This document shows, piece by piece, positions 15,380 to 20,471 of a stretch of DNA of 20,471 bases; within the stretch, counting starts at the first letter, position 1; the number at the start of each line of letters is the position of its first letter. The DNA comes from Muribaculaceae bacterium (GTDB taxonomy: Bacteria > Bacteroidota > Bacteroidia > Bacteroidales > Muribaculaceae). Position numbers and translations under genes: made by a program. The notes under the pieces were generated by a model. That model was not told the origin of the DNA and made no database searches. It saw nothing but the letters and a program-made list of their open reading frames with translations. The stretch is from the NCBI GenBank assembly GCA_020026215.1, contig JAHHQT010000027.1, positions 1-20,471 on the forward strand, in the 5' to 3' direction.

Positions 15380-16066
15380 TTAAATGTTTTCAAGAATCTT
15401 TGATAGTGTGATGAATGTGTGTTCCGGAGCTGATTCCCAGAAGTTTTCATATTGGCTCACGTTGTCATGCTCTGCTCCCGGAGTGTCACTGATTACACGC
15501 ATGATGAATACTGGAACGGATTTCATTTTGCAGACATGAGAAATAGAAGCTGATTCCATATCTACAGCTAGTGCATTAGGGAAGTGTGACTTGATTTCAT
15601 TCACTTCTTCTACAGATGCAATGAATTTGTCACCTGAGCAAATCAAACCGAACTTGATTTGTTCGTTCAAATTCATGCCTTTTATGAGGTTGATGATAGC
15701 AGCATCAGATTCGAAATACAAAGGATAGCCGGCAGCTTCACCGTATTCAGTCCCCGGTCCGCACCAAACATCGTGGTAAGCAATTTGACTTCCTACTACG
15801 ATGTCCATTTGTTTGATAGACAAATCTGCTCCTCCTGCCACACCTGTGTTGATAACCAAGTCTGGAGTAAATGTGTCAATCATTGACAATGTCCCAATAG
15901 CGGCATTGACTTTACCGATACCGCATTGCATGGCACAGACTTCGTGTTTGCCAATTTTACCAAAATGAATTCTGTATCCGTTTACTTCTTGTTCTGTCCT
16001 GTTTTCAATAAGGTTGAGCAGTAGTTTTAGCTCTTTACCCATTGCTACTATAATACCTATTTTCAT
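15380..16066 (-). CDS. mtnN: 5'-methylthioadenosine/S-adenosylhomocysteine nucleosidase
   Basis: 228 residues, typical for MTAN (Pfs). It removes adenine from S-adenosylhomocysteine and methylthioadenosine in the cytosol, making the substrate of the LuxS encoded next to it. Residues seen: E12 in VAMGKEL (catalytic water position), the phosphorylase-fold glycine motif NTGVAGG (73-79), VDMES (168-172) with the ribose-binding Met-Glu, and the catalytic Asp in VISDTPG (D194). The start ATG is followed by the classic MKIGIIVAMG. The 76-bp divergent region upstream is shared with the B3/B4 gene. No perfect -7 element is visible on this strand; TAATTTAC is the best and weak candidate. Confidence 0.95.
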   Translation of the reverse strand: MKIGIIVAMGKELKLLLNLIENRTEQEVNGYRIHFGKIGKHEVCAMQCGIGKVNAAIGTLSMIDTFTPDLVINTGVAGGADLSIKQMDIVVGSQIAYHDVWCGPGTEYGEAAGYPLYFESDAAIINLIKGMNLNEQIKFGLICSGDKFIASVEEVNEIKSHFPNALAVDMESASISHVCKMKSVPVFIMRVISDTPGAEHDNVSQYENFWESAPEHTFITLSKILENI

Positions 16067-16112
16067 ATAGTTTAATTTTGCTTTCTTGGATGCTTTATTG
16101 TAAATTATATAT

Positions 16113-16120
16113 TATTTTTG
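16113..16120 (+). promoter_or_regulatory. predicted -7 element of the B3/B4-tsaC operon
   Basis: TATTTTTG matches TAnnTTTG. No -33 TTTG sits at the ideal spacing. Transcription would begin near 16126, about 17 nt before the ATG. The element overlaps an inverted repeat. Confidence 0.45.
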
Positions 16121-16143
16121 TAAAACAACATATTTTACAAAAA
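16115..16143. repeat. perfect inverted repeat overlapping promoter and start codon
   Basis: TTTTTGTAAAA (16115-16125), a 7-bp spacer, and TTTTACAAAAA (16133-16143). The left arm overlaps the -7 element and the right arm reaches the first base of the ATG. Only the right arm would be transcribed, so a DNA operator is more likely than an RNA hairpin. Confidence 0.45.
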
Positions 16144-16805
16144 TGGAAATAAGAATCGACCACAAAATTAAAGAAATCTGTCCAATGACGCAAATAGCTT
16201 TGATAAAAGCTAAAGTTGAAAATACCCCTACTTCAGAAGAACTTTGGGCGGAAATTCAGTTGGCGTCAAAAAGAATCAGGGAAAGTTATGATGAATTGCT
16301 TTGGATTAACAAACGTCCCGCGATTGCAGAAACACGCCACCTCTATAAAAGTTTGGGGAAAGATCCCAATCGCTATCGTGTCTCAAGTGAGGCTTTGTGT
16401 CGTCGAGTGGTGAAGGGTATGGATATTTACAGAATCAATACTCTTGTAGATTTAATTAACCTCGTTTCAATGGTGAGTGGATATGCTATCGGAGGCTTTG
16501 ATGCAGACAAAATTCAAGGAGATGTTGTGACTTGGGGTGTCGGTGAAAAAGATGAAGAATATGAAGGCATCGGACGCGGTATGCTGAATGTTGAAGGTTT
16601 GCCTGTTTATCGTGATGCTGTTGGTGGCATTGGTAGCCCGACAAGTGATGTTGAACGAACCAAGATTACTTTGGATACTGTGAATCTTCAAATGCAAATC
16701 AACGCTTTTGCAGAAGAAATGCCGTTGCATGAAACTGTGGAGTGGACCATCGGTTTGTTGGAAAAATACTGCAACGCTTCATCAATAGAAGTTTCTTATT
16801 TCTAA
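16143..16805 (+). CDS. B3/B4 tRNA-binding-domain protein
   Basis: 220 residues. The central and C-terminal part (about 60-205) reads like the B3/B4 domain of the phenylalanyl-tRNA synthetase beta subunit: ETRHLYKSLGKDPNRYRVSS, EALCRRVV, LVDLINLVSMVSGYAIGGFD, and EGLPVYRDAVGGIGSPTSD. Stand-alone B3/B4 proteins are of this length and are thought to act on aminoacyl-tRNA or tRNA; the exact substrate is not established here. No synthetase catalytic domain is present. It is followed after 16 bp by tsaC, so it is probably cotranscribed with a tRNA-modification gene, which fits a tRNA-related role. Confidence 0.8.
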   Translation: MEIRIDHKIKEICPMTQIALIKAKVENTPTSEELWAEIQLASKRIRESYDELLWINKRPAIAETRHLYKSLGKDPNRYRVSSEALCRRVVKGMDIYRINTLVDLINLVSMVSGYAIGGFDADKIQGDVVTWGVGEKDEEYEGIGRGMLNVEGLPVYRDAVGGIGSPTSDVERTKITLDTVNLQMQINAFAEEMPLHETVEWTIGLLEKYCNASSIEVSYF

Positions 16806-16821
16806 AAGATTAAATAATGCT

Positions 16822-17427
16822 ATGAAAATACTTAAGTTTTTTGAGGGGAACATCAACGAAAAATATATAGATATGATTGTTGATGCCTTGCGTGATGGAA
16901 AAATTATAATTTACCCGACAGATACGCTTTATGCCATTGGTTGTGATGCTTTAAACAATAAGGCAATTAATGAAATCTGTAAATTGAAGGGGATAAACCC
17001 TGATAAGACTAATTTGTCAATTGTTTGTTCTGACATTTCTATGGTTGCCGACTACGCTCGTTTTGACAATAATCAGTTCAAAATGATGAAAACTAATTTG
17101 CCGGGCCCATTTACCTTTATTTTCCATTCTTCCTCTACCTTGCCAAAAGTATTTAAAGGTAGAAAAACGGTAGGAGTGAGAATCCCGGACAATCAAATTG
17201 CTGTAGAAATCGCTGCCCGTTTGGGTAATCCTATTCTGTCAACCACTATTGAATATGATGACGATGATTATGGCACTAATCCTGATTTGATAGCAGAAAA
17301 TTATGCCGATAAAGTGGAATATGTCATTGATGGAGGTGTTGGAGGCACCATTCCGTCAACTGTGGTAGATTGTACAGAGGGCGAAATGTCTATTGTCCGT
17401 GTGGGTAAAGGTGAATTGTTGCTTTAG
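16822..17427 (+). CDS. L-threonylcarbamoyladenylate synthase (TsaC/Sua5/YrdC family)
   Basis: 201 residues, a single YrdC domain without the C-terminal Sua5 domain. It makes threonylcarbamoyl-AMP from threonine, bicarbonate and ATP, the first step towards t6A37 of ANN-decoding tRNAs. Motifs: IIYPTDTLYAIGCDA (29-43), the KTNLSIVCSDIS segment (62-73), NLPGPFTFIF (92-101), GRKTVGVRIPDN (113-124), the serine-rich ILSTT (138-142) and IPSTVVDC (177-184). All match the nucleotide and threonine pocket of the family. The stop lies 2 bp from the stop of the convergent helicase gene. Confidence 0.92.
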   Translation: MKILKFFEGNINEKYIDMIVDALRDGKIIIYPTDTLYAIGCDALNNKAINEICKLKGINPDKTNLSIVCSDISMVADYARFDNNQFKMMKTNLPGPFTFIFHSSSTLPKVFKGRKTVGVRIPDNQIAVEIAARLGNPILSTTIEYDDDDYGTNPDLIAENYADKVEYVIDGGVGGTIPSTVVDCTEGEMSIVRVGKGELLL

Positions 17428-17429
17428 CC

Positions 17430-18743
17430 TTATGCCAATGTTATTCTAATACGTTTATTTTTGATTTTCTCTTTGGCAATTTTAGATAAGGTTGCTTTGG
17501 CTAAATCTTTGCGCACTGCCACTAATGTGTGGTGGTCAAACACATCAATCTTTCCAATTTCATCTGCGTTTAAACCTCCTTTTGAGATTAAGAATCCAAC
17601 GACGTCTCCTTTTGAAATTTTTTCTTTTTTCCCCGCTGAGAAGAATAATGCTGAATAATCGTTTTTAATTTTTAGGATAGCGTCTTTATCCAATTTGAAG
17701 TCTTCATCAAATTCGATGAAATCAGGAACTTTTTCTGTATCTGAAGTAATGATATAAATAGCTCCCGATTCGTTAATACGGGCAGTACGACCATTTCGGT
17801 GGGTGTAAGTCTCTACGTTGACAGGAAGGTGATAATGGATAATACTTTTTACTTTCTCAATATCCAAGCCACGTGCTCCAAGGTCAGTTGTAACTAATAT
17901 CATTTTAGAACCATTGTTGAGCATGGCTATGGCTTTCTCTCTGTCGTTTTGTTCCAATCCTCCATGATAAAGCACAGCTGACAAACGGTTGCTTTCCAAA
18001 AAGGCAAAAACACGTTCGGCAGATTCTCTATGATTCAAAAATATGATGGTTTTCCCATTTTCAAGATTGTTCAACAATTGCAAAAGTGCTTGCAACTTGT
18101 TTTTCTCTTCAGAGTGAACATTGAAAATAGTTAATCGATTTTCGGTTTTGTTTTCTTGCAGATAATTGATAGTCAACGCATTTTTCATTGGAATGAATTC
18201 CGGAAACGAATCGATTTGTGTTGCAGAGGTAAGAATGCGTCGGGAAACGTTTTTCATTCTACGAATAATACGTTTCATCTCTTCGGAGAAACCTAATTCC
18301 AAAGATTTGTCAAATTCATCAATGATTAAGATGCGAGTTTGGTACAATTCTACATTTCCTCGGTTGATGTGGTCTAACAGACGGCCCGGTGTGCTGACCA
18401 AAATATCAGGTACAACTTCCAACGAATTTTTTTCGTCTTCGAATTTGTGACCTCCATAGCAGCATGTCACTTTAAAATCTCCGGAAATGGGGCGAATCAC
18501 GTTGTAAATTTGGATAGTCAATTCACGTGAAGGAGCAATAATAACAGCTTGAACATAGCCAGTCGGCTCTTTCAAGTTCTTCATCAAGTTCATGGCAAAA
18601 GCCAATGTCTTTCCTGAACCTGTTGGAGCAAGCAATACAAGCTCTTGGCTGGAAGATTTTTCTGCCATTGCACGTTGCATATCGTTCAATGATTCAATGC
18701 CTAATTTTTCTGTTATAATGCTTTTGATTTCGCTTTCTTTCAT
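17430..18743 (-). CDS. DEAD-box ATP-dependent RNA helicase with DbpA-type C-terminal RNA-binding domain
   Basis: 437 residues from ATG 18743. The frame can be extended to a TTG at 18791, but that puts the perfect -7 element inside the coding sequence, so 18743 is chosen. RecA1 motifs: Q-motif region LNDMQ (19-23), APTGSGKT (39-46), PSRELT (71-76), TPGRLLD (118-124), motif II as DEFD (142-145) instead of DEAD, and SAT (173-175). RecA2 motifs: IIFLNH (233-238), TTDLGARGLDI (285-295), and HRNGRTAR (315-322), where HRIGRTGR is usual. Residues about 374-437 are a DbpA/CsdA RNA-binding domain (KGDVVGFLISKGGL ... RIRITLA), which in DbpA directs the enzyme to 23S rRNA. A role in ribosome assembly or cold adaptation is likely. 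Confidence 0.9.
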   Translation of the reverse strand: MKESEIKSIITEKLGIESLNDMQRAMAEKSSSQELVLLAPTGSGKTLAFAMNLMKNLKEPTGYVQAVIIAPSRELTIQIYNVIRPISGDFKVTCCYGGHKFEDEKNSLEVVPDILVSTPGRLLDHINRGNVELYQTRILIIDEFDKSLELGFSEEMKRIIRRMKNVSRRILTSATQIDSFPEFIPMKNALTINYLQENKTENRLTIFNVHSEEKNKLQALLQLLNNLENGKTIIFLNHRESAERVFAFLESNRLSAVLYHGGLEQNDREKAIAMLNNGSKMILVTTDLGARGLDIEKVKSIIHYHLPVNVETYTHRNGRTARINESGAIYIITSDTEKVPDFIEFDEDFKLDKDAILKIKNDYSALFFSAGKKEKISKGDVVGFLISKGGLNADEIGKIDVFDHHTLVAVRKDLAKATLSKIAKEKIKNKRIRITLA

Positions 18744-18760
18744 CTGATTTAAAATTTCTG

Positions 18761-18792
18761 CAAAGTTAATACCTAAATGATATTTTGCCAAA
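18761..18792 (-). promoter_or_regulatory. promoter of the helicase gene; fixes its start codon
   Basis: Minus-strand TTTG (18789-18792) as -33, a 20-bp spacer, and TAACTTTG followed by CA (18761-18768) as a perfect -7. The start site would lie near 18755, just upstream of ATG 18743. The region 18793-18882 upstream shows nothing else. Confidence 0.7.
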
Positions 18793-18882
18793 TTTGGTCG
18801 TTTAGAGATTCTTTATTTGAATTAATGTGATAAATAATATTATCTGTATAAGTTATTGAAAAAGATGATATGTTATGAATTA

Positions 18883-18920
18883 AAAAGCGAGAATTAACAC
18901 ATCGTTTAATTCTCGCTTTT
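18883..18920 (-). terminator. hairpin terminator of the branching enzyme gene
   Basis: Perfect 15-bp stem, AAAAGCGAGAATTAA at 18883-18897 with its complement at 18906-18920 and an 8-nt loop. A T run follows on the minus strand. It starts 17 bp after the stop at 18938. Confidence 0.85.
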
Positions 18921-18937
18921 GTTATGTGAATTAGAAT

Positions 18938-20471
18938 CTATTTCTGTTTTTTCGGTTTAATATATTTCAAAACTTGTGCGCTTCTTGCTGGAATGTAAAG
19001 TTTTAACCAACCAATTCCGTGAGGTTTGTATAATGGGTCATCTTGCGTGAAGTGTACTACTTCTGAGTTGATGTTGTTATATCCACCATAAATACTTTCA
19101 TCAGAATCCAATACATGGTGATATTCCCCAATTGGCGCAAGGAATCCGTAGTCTGTGAATGATTGTGATGGGTTGAAGTTGAAGATAAATACCAAATTGT
19201 TGCGTTTAAATGCCAAAATTTGGTCGTCATCCTTATCCCATAGTTTCTCAACTGGTGATGATTGGAAATTCTTGACACTCTTAACCAAGTTTATGATGTC
19301 ATTATCGAACTTGCCTAAGAATTTGTATTTCAAATCTTCGCGGTCCACCAAATCCCATTGACGTCGAGCATATTTATAAGACCATCCGTTACCTTCGCGA
19401 GGGAAGTCAATCCATTCCGGATGACCGAATTCGTTGCCCATAAAGTTCAAGTAACCACCGTTGATGGTAGCGAGTGTTACCAAACGGATCATCTTGTGAA
19501 GTGCGATACCTCTATCAACGGTCATATTGTTGTCGCCCACCATCATGTGCCAATACATTTCAGAGTCAATCAATCGGAAAATGATGGTCTTGTCTCCAAC
19601 TAATGCTTGGTCATGGCTTTCTGCATAGTTGATTGTTTTTTCATCAGCTCTGCGGTTTGTCAATTCCCAGAAGATAGAAGACGGTTTCCAGTCTTCGTCT
19701 TTCTTTTCTTTAATGGTCTTAATCCAAAAATCAGGAATACCCATTGCCATACGATAGTCAAAACCAATACCGCCGTCAGAAATCTTGTTGGCCAATCCTG
19801 GCATACCACTCATTTCTTCAGCAATTGTGATTGCGTGAGGCTTTACTTTATGTATAAGTTTGTTAGCCAATGTCAAGTAAGTAATGGCATTTGTATCTTG
19901 ACCTCCATTGTAATAGTCATCATAGGAAGTAAACGCTTGACCTAATCCGTGGTTATAATACAGCATAGAAGTTACGCCGTCAAAACGGAATCCGTCAAAT
20001 TGAAATTCTTCCAACCAATATTTGCAGTTTGACAATAGGAAGTGTAATACTTCATTCTTGCCATAGTCAAAGCAAAGAGAATCCCAAGCCGGGTGTTCAC
20101 GGCGTTCATCGCCATAGAAATATTGATCGTAGCTGCCGTCAAATCTGCCTAAGCCTTCCACTTCATTCTTTACAGCGTGAGAGTGAACGATATCCATAAT
20201 CACAGCTATACCATTCTTATGGGCATCATCAATCAAAGTCTTCAATTCTTCAGGTGTTCCGAAACGGCTTGATGGTGCAAAGAAACTTGAAACGTGATAA
20301 CCGAACGAGCCGTAATAAGGGTGCTCTTGGATAGCCATGATTTGAATTGCGTTGTAGCCGTTTTTCACGACACGAGGTAATACATTCTTGCGGAATTCTT
20401 CGTATGTACCGATACCTTCCTTGTCTTGTCCCATGCCAATATGGCATTCATAGATAAGTAGGGGATTGGTT
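18938..20471 (-). CDS. glgB: 1,4-alpha-glucan branching enzyme, 5' end outside window
   Basis: The frame is open through the right edge. The ATG at 20434 is internal, because the codons before it read LLIYECHIG, the conserved start of the catalytic barrel. About 510 residues are visible; roughly the first 150 (N-terminal and CBM48 part) should lie beyond the edge. The enzyme is GH13 and transfers alpha-1,4 chains to alpha-1,6 branch points in glycogen. Seen, counting from 20434: DIVHSH (81-86), FDGFRFDGV (146-154) with nucleophile D152, ITIAEEMSGMPGL (202-214) with acid/base E206, and AESHDQ (271-276) with the transition-state His-Asp. The DGFRFDGVTSM and SGMPG forms resemble the eukaryotic-like branching enzymes common in Bacteroidota. 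A strong terminator follows. Confidence 0.93.
   Translation of the reverse strand, partial: TNPLLIYECHIGMGQDKEGIGTYEEFRKNVLPRVVKNGYNAIQIMAIQEHPYYGSFGYHVSSFFAPSSRFGTPEELKTLIDDAHKNGIAVIMDIVHSHAVKNEVEGLGRFDGSYDQYFYGDERREHPAWDSLCFDYGKNEVLHFLLSNCKYWLEEFQFDGFRFDGVTSMLYYNHGLGQAFTSYDDYYNGGQDTNAITYLTLANKLIHKVKPHAITIAEEMSGMPGLANKISDGGIGFDYRMAMGIPDFWIKTIKEKKDEDWKPSSIFWELTNRRADEKTINYAESHDQALVGDKTIIFRLIDSEMYWHMMVGDNNMTVDRGIALHKMIRLVTLATINGGYLNFMGNEFGHPEWIDFPREGNGWSYKYARRQWDLVDREDLKYKFLGKFDNDIINLVKSVKNFQSSPVEKLWDKDDDQILAFKRNNLVFIFNFNPSQSFTDYGFLAPIGEYHHVLDSDESIYGGYNNINSEVVHFTQDDPLYKPHGIGWLKLYIPARSAQVLKYIKPKKQK

Noticed and set aside
16051..16064. AATACCTATTTT, a half-operator-like match near pfs
   Set aside because: It is the complement of the first codons of pfs (Met-Lys-Ile-Gly-Ile), lacks the GGGTA arm and is not placed 35 bp from a -7 element.
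18769..18777. ATACCTAAA upstream of the helicase gene
   Set aside because: Only one half-site is present, with no second arm, and it lies in the promoter spacer; taken as chance.
18744..18791. Upstream TTG start of the helicase gene adding 16 residues
   Set aside because: The extension contains the -7 element and part of the -33 of a perfect promoter; ATG 18743 fits.
1..20471. CRISPR arrays, tRNA or rRNA genes, riboswitches
   Set aside because: No regularly spaced repeats, no tRNA cloverleaf or rRNA segment, and no leader resembling a known riboswitch was found on reading both strands by eye.

Overview
The window looks like a chromosomal segment of a low-GC member of the Bacteroidales (phylum Bacteroidota). 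The signs are -7 elements of the form TAnnTTTG(CA) instead of sigma70 -10 boxes, no clear Shine-Dalgarno sequences, a SusC-like TonB-dependent receptor with a carboxypeptidase-regulatory N-terminal domain, DUF4876- and DUF6850-type proteins, exported proteins ending in a T9SS-sorting-like domain, and a Bacteroidales-type pfs-luxS pair. I cannot name the genus.

Left two thirds (1-12942), all on the minus strand: a three-gene operon (TonB-dependent receptor, DUF4876 surface lipoprotein, DUF6850 outer-membrane beta-barrel) is followed by three tandem paralogous genes, each with its own promoter and terminator. These encode exported proteins of 623-627 residues with beta-propeller-like repeats and a common C-terminal sorting-like domain. 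A separate small lipoprotein gene runs off the left edge. The DUF6850 frame is broken by one in-frame TAA.

The main discovery is a shared control element. All four transcription units (operon plus three paralogs) carry a 16-bp imperfect palindrome, TACCTAW-N2-NNGGGTA, preceded in all four by CAA. It has the 7-2-7 layout and heptamer of NarL/FixJ-type response-regulator sites. In all four its centre lies exactly 35 bp from the centre of a Bacteroidota -7 element, so it abuts the -33 element as a class II activator site would. A further half-site lies 30-31 bp upstream in each case. I infer one regulon: a receptor system and three exported proteins switched together by a LuxR/NarL-family activator encoded elsewhere.

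Right third (12943-20471), mostly housekeeping: a BASS-family transporter overlapping an AlbA_2/Schlafen-like gene (plus strand); pfs-luxS (minus), converging on them with overlapping stop codons; a B3/B4 tRNA-binding-domain gene and a TsaC/Sua5-family gene (plus); a DEAD-box helicase with a DbpA-type C-terminus (minus), converging on tsaC with 2 bp between; and a glycogen branching enzyme truncated by the right edge. No tRNA, rRNA, CRISPR array, insertion sequence or phage gene was seen.
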